From: Agromyces ramosus
GTDB lineage: Bacteria > Actinomycetota > Actinomycetes > Actinomycetales > Microbacteriaceae
Length of the DNA: 64,000 nucleotides
Assembly: GCF_004216665.1 (NCBI RefSeq)
Contig: NZ_SGWY01000001.1
Location: 1,116,001-1,180,000, forward strand
Direction: 5' to 3'
In this document: in pieces, positions 35,170-45,700 of the stretch
How the letters are laid out: the number at the start of each line of letters is the position of its first letter
Position numbering within the stretch: the first letter of the stretch is position 1
Notes under the pieces: generated by a model
Seen by the model: only the letters and a program-made list of their open reading frames with translations
Databases searched by the model: none
What the model was told of the DNA's origin: nothing
Made by a program: the position numbers and the translations under genes

Positions 35170-35293
35170 ATCGCCATGGTAGTTCGGGTGCCCATGACGT
35201 TCCGATGTCGCGGCGGGGCGGCGAGCGTCGCGGCATGCGCGGCCGCACGGCGCCGGCGGTCGACACCCCGGCCGGCGCCCGGCTCGACGATGC

Positions 35294-35791
35294 TCAGCGC
35301 GTGGTGCCCGCGGTGCCCGCGGTGGCCGACGGTCCCGCAACCCGGTCGCTGCGCCGGCCGAGCAGCAGCCCGAGCGCGACCATGGCGACGGCGAGCCCGA
35401 TGTGCAGCCAGTTGTCGGCCGCGTTCACCGGGATGAAGTTCGCCGGGTGGTCGCCGGCGACGAACAGCCCGTACAGGAAGAGCAGCGCGTAGACCAGGCC
35501 ACCCCAGATCAGGTAGCCCCTCGAGCCGGCGAAGGTCATGGCGAAGCCGAGGCCCGCCAGGCCGTAGAGGATGTGAACGCAGTTGTGCAGGATCGACACC
35601 TGGAACACCCCGAGCAGCAACGCTCCGGACTCGTGACCCGCGAACTGCAGGCTCTCGAGGTTCGTCGTGAGCCCCGGGATGAACCCGGCGATTCCGACGA
35701 CCAGGAAGACGATGCCGAAGACCAGTGCGACGATCTGCACCGGGGTGCCGGCGTAGCGCGTACTGTCGGTCGATCGTGTTGTGCTGTGCAT
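35294..35791 (-). CDS. DUF4383 membrane protein
   Basis: A 165-residue protein with four hydrophobic segments: QIVALVFGIVFLVVGIAGFI, SILHNCVHILYGLAGLGFAM, YLIWGGLVYALLFLYGLFVA and WLHIGLAVAMVALGLLL. The order and the HNCVHILYG and NWLHIGLA motifs fit DUF4383. No function is known. A good GAGGAGG ribosome-binding site precedes the ATG. It lies between menA and menE on the same strand. Confidence 0.88.
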   Translation of the reverse strand: MHSTTRSTDSTRYAGTPVQIVALVFGIVFLVVGIAGFIPGLTTNLESLQFAGHESGALLLGVFQVSILHNCVHILYGLAGLGFAMTFAGSRGYLIWGGLVYALLFLYGLFVAGDHPANFIPVNAADNWLHIGLAVAMVALGLLLGRRSDRVAGPSATAGTAGTTR

Positions 35792-35924
35792 GACGACCTC
35801 CTCGTCTGGTCCGACGCAGGGCGTCGGATGCGGGCGCAGCGTCCGCATTCCCATTCTCCTCCCGGTTCCCGGGCGTGGCGAGGGGGGCGGGAGCGGCATC
35901 CGCCCGGCGCGAGGGGCCTGCCGG

Positions 35925-37097
35925 CTATGCCGGCCCGGCGGCGCGCAGCAGTGCCTCGAGGGCGCGGCGGTCGGGCTTGCCCGAGGCGAGCAGCGGCGGC
36001 CGATCCACGAGTTCGAGGCGCACGGGCCGGGCGGCGGGCGTGAGCCCCGCCGCGTCGGTCGCAGCGGCGAGCGTCGAGAGGGCATCGGATGCCGCGGCGG
36101 CATCCGTGCGCACCGCCACCACCGCCGCGCGCTCGCCCCACTCGGGGTCGCGAACCCGTACGACGATCGCGTCGCCGAACCCCGGCACCGCCCGCACCGC
36201 CCGCTCGACGTCGCCGAGCGAGACCTTCACGCCGCCCGAGATGATCACGTCGTCGGCGCGGCCCCGGATGCGCAGCGTGCCGTCGTGCGTGACCTCGCCG
36301 AGATCGCCCGTGCGATACCAGCGCGTGCCGTCGGCGTCGGTGGTGAAGGCACCCGCGGTGCGGTCGGGATCGCCGAGGTAGCCGTCGGCGAGCATCGGAC
36401 CCGTCAGCTCGACGCTGCCGTCGACGATGCGGAGCCCGACGCCGTCGAGGGCACGCCCGTCGTAGACGCATCCGCCGGCCGTCTCGCTCGATCCGTACGT
36501 GCGGGTGATGCGCACGCCGAGGGTGTCGGCCGCCAGGATCAGGCTCGGCGACGCGGCCTGCCCGCCCAGCAGGATGCGGTCGAACGCGTGCAGCGCGGCG
36601 GCCACCGTGCGGTCGGTCCTCGCCGCCTCGACGAGCCGGGAGAGCTGCACCGGCACGAGCGACGTGTACCGCGGGAACCGCCGGTCGAGCCGAGCGGATG
36701 CCTCGGCGAACGCGGCCGGGTCGAAGTGCTCCCCCTCGAGCACGACGGGCTCCGTGCCCGCGACGATGGAGCGGACGAGCACCTGTGCTCCGGCGATGTA
36801 GTGCGCGGGCAGGGTGAGCAGCCACTGCCCCGGACCGCTGAGCGCCGCCTCCGTCGCCGCGGCGCTCGCTCGCAGCGCGTCGGCCGAGAGCAGCACGCGC
36901 TTCGGGGCATCCGTCGACCCGCTCGTCTCGACCACCAGGGCGACGCGATCCTCGACGACCCAGGCGGGCTCCTCCGCCGGTGGATGTCGCTCGGCGTGCG
37001 CCACGGGCCACACGGCCGGGCCGCCCTCGAGGGCCGCTCGCAACGCCTGCGTGACGCCCGCGACGTCGGCGGCCGACACCTGCATGAGCGGTTTCAT
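35925..37097 (-). CDS. menE: O-succinylbenzoate-CoA ligase (MenE)
   Basis: A 390-residue, compact AMP-forming ligase. VALVVETSGSTDAPKRVLLS is the P-loop, RITRTYGSSETAGGCVYDG the A5 motif, WYRTGDLGEVTHDGTLRIRG the A7/A8 hinge, and LASGKPDRRALEALL carries the A10 lysine. It activates o-succinylbenzoate for MenB. The ATG lies 13 nt after menB, with GAGG upstream; the two form an operon. Confidence 0.92.
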   Translation of the reverse strand: MKPLMQVSAADVAGVTQALRAALEGGPAVWPVAHAERHPPAEEPAWVVEDRVALVVETSGSTDAPKRVLLSADALRASAAATEAALSGPGQWLLTLPAHYIAGAQVLVRSIVAGTEPVVLEGEHFDPAAFAEASARLDRRFPRYTSLVPVQLSRLVEAARTDRTVAAALHAFDRILLGGQAASPSLILAADTLGVRITRTYGSSETAGGCVYDGRALDGVGLRIVDGSVELTGPMLADGYLGDPDRTAGAFTTDADGTRWYRTGDLGEVTHDGTLRIRGRADDVIISGGVKVSLGDVERAVRAVPGFGDAIVVRVRDPEWGERAAVVAVRTDAAAASDALSTLAAATDAAGLTPAARPVRLELVDRPPLLASGKPDRRALEALLRAAGPA

Positions 37098-37110
37098 CGT
37101 GCGCCTCGGC

Positions 37111-38064
37111 TCAGAAGTGCCAAGGGTAGGGACCCCAGTCGGGGTCGCGCTTCTCGAGGAACGCGTCGCGTCCCTCGACCGCCTCGTCGGTGCCGTAGGC
37201 GAGTCGCGTGGCCTCGCCGGCGAAGACCTGCTGGCCGACCATGCCGTCGTCGACCGCGTTGAAGGCGAACTTGAGCATGCGGATCGCCGTCGGCGACTTC
37301 GTGAGGATCGTGCGGGCCATCGCGATCGCCTCGCGCTCGAGGTCGGCGTGCGGCACCACCCGGTTCACCGCGCCCATCTCGTACGCGCGGTCGGCGTCGT
37401 ACTCCTCCGCGAGGAAGAACACCTCGCGCGCGAACTTCTGCCCGATCTGGCGGGCGAAGTACGCCGACCCGTAGCCGGCGTCGAAGCTGCCGACGTCGGC
37501 ATCCGTCTGCTTGAACCGGCCGTGCTCGCGGCTCGCGATGGTGAGGTCGCAGACGACGTGAAGTGAGTGACCGCCGCCCGCGGCCCAGCCGGGCACGACC
37601 GCGATCACGACCTTCGGCATGAAGCGGATGAGCCGCTGGACCTCGAGGATGTGCAGGCGGCCGACCGCCGCCCGGCCGCCGTGCTCGCCCGCCGTGCCCT
37701 CGACGAGTCCGGTCTCGGCGTCCGAGTACTTGTACCCGTCGCGGCCGCGGATGCGCTGGTCGCCGCCGGAGCAGAACGCCCAGCCGCCGTCCTTCCCGCT
37801 CGGGCCGTTGCCCGTGAGCAGCACCACCCCGATGCGCGGGTTCGTGCGGGCATCCTCGACGGCGCGGTAGAGCTCGTCGACCGTGTGCGGGCGGAACGCG
37901 TTGCGCACCTCGGGCCGGTCGAACGCGATGCGCGCGATGCGTCCGTCGTGCGAGTGGTGGTACGTGATGTCGGTGAATCCCGCACCGGCGTGCTGCCCGG
38001 CGACACCGGATGCCGCATCCGTCCACTCGCTCGCATCGAACAGTTCGGAGACCTCGCGCGCCAT
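37111..38064 (-). CDS. menB: 1,4-dihydroxy-2-naphthoyl-CoA synthase (MenB)
   Basis: A 317-residue crotonase-family enzyme closing the second ring of the naphthoquinone. Typical regions: RIAFDRPEVRNAFRPHTVDE, FCSGGDQRIRGRDGYKYSD, VPGWAAGGGHSLHVVCDLTI and DADVGSFDAGYGSAYFARQI. TAGGCT (38076-38071) ends 6 nt before the ATG at 38064, an apparent leaderless start. It is followed by menE. Confidence 0.95.
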   Translation of the reverse strand: MAREVSELFDASEWTDAASGVAGQHAGAGFTDITYHHSHDGRIARIAFDRPEVRNAFRPHTVDELYRAVEDARTNPRIGVVLLTGNGPSGKDGGWAFCSGGDQRIRGRDGYKYSDAETGLVEGTAGEHGGRAAVGRLHILEVQRLIRFMPKVVIAVVPGWAAGGGHSLHVVCDLTIASREHGRFKQTDADVGSFDAGYGSAYFARQIGQKFAREVFFLAEEYDADRAYEMGAVNRVVPHADLEREAIAMARTILTKSPTAIRMLKFAFNAVDDGMVGQQVFAGEATRLAYGTDEAVEGRDAFLEKRDPDWGPYPWHF

Positions 38065-38104
38065 GCCACCAGCCTATTCCCGCGGGCCCCGGCCCGAGGC
38101 GGCG

Positions 38105-38323
38105 CTAGGTGGCGGACACCTCGGTCGCCGGCGGGCCGCCCGTGAAGAACGCCACCACGCCGGCGTACACGATCGAGCCGATCCAGATCGCGCCCCACGT
38201 GAGCGGGATCAGCGCCGCGACGGCCAGCACCAGGCCGATGACGGCGATGAGCACGTTGCGACCGGCGGAGTCGGGGCGCACCTCGGTGGCCTCGACCCCC
38301 AGCGTGTCGAGTTCGTCGGACAT
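38105..38323 (-). CDS. Small two-span membrane protein (72 aa), unknown
   Basis: MSDELDTLGVEATEVRPDSA is followed by a long hydrophobic region, VLIAVIGLVLAVAALIPLTW and GAIWIGSIVYAGVVAFF, that can form two membrane segments. There is no recognised family. A GGGGGTG stretch lies upstream of the ATG (38323). It sits between menB and the divergent menC; a role in quinone metabolism is only suggested by position. Confidence 0.65.
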   Translation of the reverse strand: MSDELDTLGVEATEVRPDSAGRNVLIAVIGLVLAVAALIPLTWGAIWIGSIVYAGVVAFFTGGPPATEVSAT

Positions 38324-38670
38324 GTGCACCCCCAAGTCGGCCCACCATAACAGACGGGCGTCCGCGACCACCCAGCGTCGCGAGCGCAGCCGGCGGGCCG
38401 GGCCGCCCCCGAGAGCCAGTCGAAGCATCCGCGCGGCATCCGTCTCATGGATACGGCCGAGGCATCCCAGAGGCATCCGCGCCTCATCGACTCGCGCGAG
38501 GCATCCCCAATGCAGGAGATCGGTCGTCATGAGCCCCGCTCACGGAGCGCGACGACCATTCTCCTGCGTTGCGCGGGCCGAGGGGCTTCGGGCCGGCCGG
38601 CGGCACAGTGCCGCGGTGCGGTCTTCGCGATTTCCGGATGCCGCGCGCCGGTCGGTGCCACGATGGGAGG
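38324..38670. other. Intergenic region rich in GGCATCC words
   Basis: No convincing gene is seen. Between about 38430 and 38505 the word GGCATCC recurs about five times (for example CGAGGCATCCCAGAGGCATC), so this is a local cluster of the heptamer that marks the rest of the chromosome. The menC promoter must lie at the right end; CACGAT (38659-38664) sits 6 nt before its GTG. Confidence 0.45.
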
Positions 38671-39699
38671 GTGACCGACGACGCCGCGCCCCTGCCCTCC
38701 CTCGACGAGCTGCTCCCCTCGGCGCGGGTGGTCGCACTCCCGCTCGTGACCCGCTTCCGCGGCATCGACGTGCGCGAGGCCATGCTCTTCGAGGGACCGG
38801 AGGGCTGGACGGAGTTCTCGCCGTTCGCCGAGTACGACGACGAGGAGGCATCCGCGTGGCTCGCCGGGGCGATCGACTACGGCTGGAACGCGCCGCCGCC
38901 CGCGCTGCGCGACCGGATCGCGGTGAACGCGACGGTGCCGGCGGTCGACCCCGACAGCGTGCGCGCGGTGCTCGCCCGATTCCCCGGATGCCGTACGGCG
39001 AAGGTGAAGGTCGCCGGCGGCGACGAGACCCTGGCCGCGGATGTCGCGCGGGTGCGCGCCGTGCGCGAGGCGCTCGGCCCCGAGGGCCGCATCCGGATCG
39101 ACGCGAACGGCGGCTGGAACGTCGACGAGGCCGAGCACGCGATCCACGCCCTCGCGCCGTTCGACCTCGAGTACGTGGAGCAGCCGTGCGCGACGATCGA
39201 CCAGCTCGCCGAGATCAGCCTGCGCACGAAGTACATGGGCATCCCGATCGCGGCCGACGAGAGCGTGCGCCGGTCGGGGGACCCGCTCGCGGTGGCCGAG
39301 TTCGCCGCCGCCGACATCCTCGTCATCAAGGCGCAGCCGCTCGGCGGGATCCGTCGGGCGCTGCGCATCATCGCGGCCGCGGGGCTGCCCGTGGTGGTCT
39401 CGAGCGCGCTGGACACGAGCGTGGGGCTCGCGATGGGGGCGCAGCTCGCGGCATCCGTGCCCGACCTCGAGTACGACTGCGGGCTCGGCACCGCCTCGCT
39501 GCTGGCCGCAGACGTGACGCGCGACCCGCTCGTGCCCGTGGGCGGGTCGATCGAGGTGCGTCGCGTGCATCCCGACCCCGAACGGCTCGACCGGTACGCC
39601 GCCGACGCCGAGCGCACGGACTGGTGGATCGAGCGCCTCGCGCGCGTGCACGCGGTGCTCGAGGACGCCGCGGCGACCACGGCGGCCCCCGTCGACTGA
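38671..39699 (+). CDS. menC: o-Succinylbenzoate synthase (MenC)
   Basis: A 342-residue enolase-superfamily enzyme. AKVKVAGG carries the catalytic Lys; metal ligands are in IRIDANGGWNV, VEQPCATIDQLAEI and IAADESVR; ILVIKAQPLGGI holds the second Lys. It dehydrates SHCHC to o-succinylbenzoate. The GTG (38671) directly follows GGGAGG, and a weak -10 (CACGAT) 6 nt upstream also fits a leaderless start. It is convergent with the amylopullulanase gene. Confidence 0.92.
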   Translation: MTDDAAPLPSLDELLPSARVVALPLVTRFRGIDVREAMLFEGPEGWTEFSPFAEYDDEEASAWLAGAIDYGWNAPPPALRDRIAVNATVPAVDPDSVRAVLARFPGCRTAKVKVAGGDETLAADVARVRAVREALGPEGRIRIDANGGWNVDEAEHAIHALAPFDLEYVEQPCATIDQLAEISLRTKYMGIPIAADESVRRSGDPLAVAEFAAADILVIKAQPLGGIRRALRIIAAAGLPVVVSSALDTSVGLAMGAQLAASVPDLEYDCGLGTASLLAADVTRDPLVPVGGSIEVRRVHPDPERLDRYAADAERTDWWIERLARVHAVLEDAAATTAAPVD

Positions 39700-39715
39700 G
39701 CGCCCGGCACGCCGA

Positions 39716-39746
39716 AGGGGCGCCGCGACGGTGCCGCGACGCCCCT
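39716..39746. terminator. Hairpin between convergent menC and amylopullulanase genes
   Basis: AGGGGCG (39716-39722) pairs with CGCCCCT (39740-39746), and inner CGCG pairs extend the stem. The position between two convergent stops suggests a shared terminator; there is no clear T-tract on either side. Confidence 0.55.
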
Positions 39747-39760
39747 CCTGAATCAGTGCA

Positions 39761-42700
39761 CTACCAGAGCACGATCACCATGGGCACCGACTGCGAATCG
39801 GCGTAGCCCTCCGCCCCGTCGAACGCGACGGTCAGCACGTGCATCCCGGCGCCGAGCTTGGGCAGCTTCACGTCGAAGCGTCCCGCATCGCCGGCGGCGA
39901 CCTGGGCCGTGGCGATGGCGGTGCCGCCGTCGAGGATCGTGAGCGTGCCGACCGCGTCCGTGCCGTCGCCCGCGGCCACGTGACCGCCGACCTTCACGGC
40001 CGACCCCGCCTTGCCGAGGACCTTGTTCGGCACCGCCGTCACCGACGTGCCGATCTCGGCGGGCTCCTGGTCGTCGACGAGCACGGCGACCGAGCGGGCC
40101 GGCACGGTGACCGTGCCCGTCGCGGCATCCCAGCCGGTCGTCCTCACGACCGCGTCGGCGCCGTTCGCCTGCGCGTCGGTGAGCGCGAACTCCCGGCCGG
40201 CGAGCCCGTCGACCTGCTCGGTGATCGCCTCGGGCGAGGCGTTGAACACCACCAGGGCACCGTCGAGCTCGGCGTCGACGTCGTCGCCGACGAGGTCGTC
40301 GACCTGCATCACGATAAGGCCAGGCGTGGCATCCGGCCCGCTGTTCGGGAAGGAGACCTTCTCGTCGATCAGCTCGGCCGAGCCGAGCTGCAGCAGGTCG
40401 ACCTCGTCGCGCACGCGCAGCAGGTCGAGGGCGGATGCCTCGGCCGCCGCGATGTCCGCAGCGCCCGGCTTGAGCGCGGGGTTCGCGAGCAGCGGCCCCA
40501 TCACGTCCCAGTTGTCGCCGTTGTCGGCCTCGCTCGGCAGGCCCGACCCGAAGGTCGACTCCTGGCCGGTCCAGTCGATGCGGTTGAACCAGTCGCCCGA
40601 GTTGTAGCTGTTGCGGTCGAGCGACTTGGACCGCAGGAGCTCGGTGCCGGCGTGCCAGAACGAGGGCGACTGCGACAGCGTCACCGTCGCGAGCGACAGC
40701 GTGTTCATGCGCACGCGGTCGGCCATCGGCAGGTCGACCGGCAGCTTGAGCACTCCGAGGTCGAACAGCGTCTCGTTGTCGTGCGCGTCGACGTAGTTGA
40801 TCACCTCGTCGGGCTGGTCGGCGTAGCCGGCCGGCGACCCGTTGTAGTCGACCTCGGTGCCGCTCTTCAGCACGCCGTCGTAGCCGGTGAACTCGAAGTC
40901 GCGCAGGTTGCCCGCGAGGCCGAGCTTCACGAGGTCGGTCTGCTGACCGAGGTTGCGGATGTCGGTCCGCTCCAGGGGCCGGCCGTTGGGGTCGCCCGCC
41001 AGGCCGGTGCCGAAGCCCTGCTCGAAGAGGGACTCACCGACCACCGGGCTGCCGCCATGCACGCCGTCGCGCAGCCGGTCGTTGAACGACCCGATGCCCG
41101 TTCCGCCGAGCTGGCCCTGCGTGGCCTGCTCGAAGCGCGCGTTGCCTGCGACCTCGCCGAAGTTCCAGCCCTCGCCGTAGAGGTACACGGCCTTGCCGTC
41201 GACGCCGTCGGCCTCGAGCGTGAGCTCGTCGAGCGCGGCACGGACGGCGAGCATGTTCTGCTTCGAGTGGTGGCCCATGAGGTCGAACCGGAAGCCGTCG
41301 ACCTTGTACTCCTTGGCCCACAGCACCACGGAGTCGACCATCAGCTTCTCGGCCACCTCGTGCTCGGTCGCGACGTTCTGGCAGCAGGTCGAGGTCTCGA
41401 CGTTGCCCACCGCGTTCAGTCGCTGGTAGTAGCCGGGCACGATCCGGTCGAGCACCGACTTCTCACCCTGGCCGGATGCCGCGGTGTGGTTGTACACCTC
41501 GTCGAGCACGACCTGCAGGCCCATGCCGTGCAGGGCGCCCACCATCTCCCGGAACTCGCTCACACGCGCGCCGCCGTTCGGGTCGACCGCGTAGGAGCCC
41601 TCGGGCGCCTGGAAGTGGAACGGGTCGTAGCCCCAGTTGAAGCCGTCGAGGTCGCGGATGCCGTCGATGCACGCCTGCTGCTCGGCGGAGGCGGGCCCGA
41701 ACGACGCGAGGTCGCAGGCGGGCACCGCCTGCTGGTCACGGCGCTCCTCGATCGTGGCGATGTCGAACGTCGGCAGCAGGTGCACGGTGTTGATGCCGGC
41801 GTCCGCGAGCTGGCGCAGCTGGTCGGTGCCGGCCGAGTCGCGCGTGAACGCTCGGTAGGTGCCCCGCTCCGCCTCGGGCACCGACTCGTCGGTGATCGAG
41901 AAGTCGCGCACGTGCAGCTCGTAGATCGCGCGGTCGACCGGCCGGTCGACGACCGGCGCGGGCGTCTCGGCCCACTGGTCGGGACGCAGCGAGTCGTCGT
42001 CGAGGTCCACGACGACCGAGCGGGCCGAGTTGGTCGTGAGGGCCACGGAGTAGGGGTCGGTGACCGAGTTGACCTCGACCTTGCCCGTCGTCGGCGCATA
42101 GACCTCGACCGACCAGCGGTACTCGTCGCCGACCGAGGGGCCATCGACGCTCCACGTGCCGTCGGTGGCGTCGAACTCCGCGGGGATGACCGCGGGGTCG
42201 CCGATCGCGCCGGAGTCCCACACCTGCAGCGAAACCGACTGCGCGGTGGGCGCCCACAGGCGCACCGTCGAGTCCAGGCCGGTCACGGTCGCGCCGAGCG
42301 GCGTCGACGCGAGTGCGTCGGCGTAGAGGTCGTCGAGCACTCCCGGCAGCTGCACGCCGGTGAAGCCGGTGAGCTCGCCGTCGAGGCGCTGTGCGACTCG
42401 GAGCTGCTCGGTGAGCAGCGCCGCCACCCGGTCGCGATCGAGCCCGACGGGCCGGAGCACCGCGGAGTCGGCGAGGTGCGGGAACTTCTCCTCCTGCGCG
42501 TCGGTGAGGCCGGCCGGATCGTACTCGAGCTCGATCGACTCGCCGCCGCCCACGACCTCGCCGTCGGCGACGGCCAGGGTCGCCTCGGGCGAGTGCTCGA
42601 GCGTGTAGGTGAGTCCGCTCGGATCGCCCGCGCCGGCGAAGGTCTTCGGCACCACCAGGGTGTCCTCGCCCAGCCAGTGCGCGCGCGATTCACCCGTGCC

Positions 42701-45700
42701 CGCGAGGGGCGGGTCGGTCACGATGATCTCGAGCACGTGCGTCGCGAGCGTGTAGCGGAACTCGACGAGCTTGCCCTCGGTCGCCACGAACGTGTAGTTC
42801 GCGCCGCCGGGCGCGCCGCCCACGCCGTAGTTCTCGTCCCAGCTGCGGTTGTGCGCGACCTTCACCTCGTACGATCCGTCGTCGAGCCCGTCGGTCGCGA
42901 ACGTGTACACGCCGTCCTTGTCGCCGTCCTGCATGAGGGAGGCGAGGCAGTCGGGCTGCCAGTCGCCGGGGCATCCGATCTGCGACTGGAAGTTGCCGGG
43001 CAGGGTCACCACGGGGCCTTCGGCGGTCGAGGAGACCACCTTGGTCTCGGGGTTCCAGAAGAAGGTGATCGGTCCGCCCCCGTGGGTGTAGCCGACATTC
43101 GGGCCGTTCTGCTCGCCGTTCGCGCCATAGTTCACGTCCCAGTTGCCGTTGAGCGCCACCTTGTACTCGTAGTCGTCGGCCGGAAGGTCGAACGTGCCGG
43201 CGTAGATGCCGTCGGCACGCAGCGTGAGCTTCGCGGCCTCGCAGCCCGGGGCCCAATCCCCCGCGCAGCCCATCTCCGAGTTGTGGCTGCCGGGCACCGT
43301 CACGAGGTCGATCGGCTGCTCGGGCTCCTCCTCCTCGACGAGGTTCACCGCGTTGCCGACCGAGGCGTAGGTGCTGGCCGCCGAGCGGTGGCCGGCGGCA
43401 TCCGTCGACACCGCCCGGTACTCGAGGAGCGTGCCGTTCGCGAGGCCGGCCGTGTCGTGGAAGACGCGCGGGCTCGTGTCCTCGGCGGTGCCGAGCGCGT
43501 GCCACTCGTCGGAGCCGGCGACGCGCCACGCGAAGCTCGTCTCCTGCCAGGTGGCGTCGTCGACGTCGGCGGCGACCGGGGCGATGCCGGTGACGCCGGC
43601 GCCGGCCGCGGGCGTCGCGACCGCGATGGCCGATGCCGCGTCGGGCGCACTCACCGTGCGGTCGGCCTTCAGCACCACGGTGGCGAGGGCCGGCACGGTG
43701 ACGGATGCCACGCCGTCGGCGTTCGCCGTGACGGGCGCGGCGTCGCCGTACAGCACCTCGAACGCGCCGTCCTCCGTGAGGGTCGGCACGTCGACCGTCT
43801 TCGCGGTGTTCGAGTTGTTGGCCGCGACGAGGTACTCGACCCGCTCGGTGCGGTCGACGCGGGAGAACGCGTAGACGCCGGCGCCGTTGTCGACGTAGCG
43901 CTCGACCTGGGCGCCGGTCGCGAGCGCCGGGTGGGTCGCGCGCAGGCCGGCGAGCGCGGCGATGTGCCCGTAGAGCGGGACATCCGTCGCGAAGTGCTCG
44001 CCGGTGCCGAACGTGTCGCCGGTGACGAGCGGCTGGTCGCGGTACTCGGCCACCTGCGTCGGGAAGAGGGTCTGGCGGGCGCTCTGGTCGCCGCCCGTGC
44101 CGGCGAAGCCCTGTTCGTCGCCGTAATAGACCACGGGCTGGCCGCGCGTGAGGAAGAGCAGCTCGTGGGCGAGCTCGTCACGCTGCAGCGGGGCATCCGA
44201 CGACTGCAGGAAGTAGCCGACGCGACCCATGTCGTGGTTGCCGAGGAAGGTCGGCAGCGCCGTGGCCGAGGAGTCGGGCGTCGTGTAGTAGTCGTCGCCC
44301 GCGAAGAGGGACTGGAGGTTCTTCGCCGAGTTGCCGGCCGCGAAGCTCACGGCCTGCGACTGGAAGGTGAAGTCGAGCACGGAGTTCATGTCCGTCTTGC
44401 GCACGTAGGGCGAGAGCTTCTGCGGGTCGGCGTCGTAGACCTCGCCGAACATGAAGAAGTCGGGCTTGCCGGATGCGTGGGCGTAGTCGAGCACCTCGGT
44501 CGACCACTGCTCCCAGAACTCGAAGTTCACGTGCTTGGCCGTGTCGATGCGGAAGCCGTCGATGCCGAGGTCGATCCAGTCCTGGTAGACGTCGACGAAG
44601 CCGTTCACGACGGTGGGGTGCTCGGTCATGAGGTCGTCGAGGCCGACGAAGTCGCCGAACGTCACTGACTCGCCCGCCCACGTGGAGTCGCCGCGGTTGT
44701 GGTAGAGCGAGGGGTCGTTGAGCCAGGCCGGGACCTTGAGGTCGGCGTCCTCGGGCGTCACGACCGGCGTGTACGGGAAGCTCGTGGCCGGGTCGAGGGC
44801 GGGGAAGGGCTGGCTGCCGTCGGCGTAGTCGCCCGGGTCGAACGCGGTGCCCGAGGCATCCGTGTAGGGGCTGGTTGCCTGGTCGATGTAGGAGTGCTGT
44901 CCCTCGGCGTAGTCGATGACGTCGGCCGTGTGGTTCGTGATGATGTCGAAGTAGACCTTGATGCCCTTGGCGTGCGCCTCGGCGATGAGCGCCTCGAGCT
45001 CGGCGTTCGTGCCGAGGTGCGGGTCGATCTGGGTGAAGTCCGTGATCCAGTAGCCGTGGTAACCGGCGGACGCGTTCGCGCCCTCGCCCTGCACCGGGCG
45101 GTTCTTGAAGCTCGGGGTCAGCCAGATCGCGGTCGTGCCGAGGCCGTCGATGTAGTCGAGCTGCGATCGGAGTCCGGCGAGGTCGCCGCCGTTGTAGAAG
45201 CCCTTGTGGGCGGGGTCGTAGCCGGTGGTGAGGGCGTCGCCGCTGAGCCCGCCCTGGTCGTTCGACGCGTCGCCGTTCTCGAAGCGATCGGTCATCACGA
45301 AGTAGAACACCTCGTCGCTGCCGGGCTGGCGCACCGGGTCGGCCACGAGGGCGGCGTCGGATGCCTCCTGGTAGGCGCCACGGAGGCCCGTCGCCTCGAG
45401 GCCGACGCGCTTCAGCGTGTCGTCGAACACGACGCGCACGGGCGTGTCGCCCGCGACGGTCAGCGGGATGTTGTCACCGCCGCCGTTCAGGCCGTAGGAC
45501 TCGGCCCAGCCGTCGTTCACGGCGACCTTGTATTCGTAGGTGCCGGCCGGGATCGTGAACTCGGCCGAGTACACGCCCGCCGTGTCGGTGGGCGCGAGGT
45601 CGGTGGCGGCGCACGCCGGCTCCCAGTCACCGCCCGCGTTGGCGCCGAGATCGGTGCAGCCGAGCTCCGACTGCAGCGAGCCGACCAGGGCGAACGTCCT

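Noticed and set aside
39839-44668. A 1609-codon open frame on the plus strand antisense to the amylopullulanase gene
   Set aside because: It is a consequence of high-GC codon bias; the translation is Arg/Val/Gly-rich without domains, and the opposite strand has a clear enzyme.
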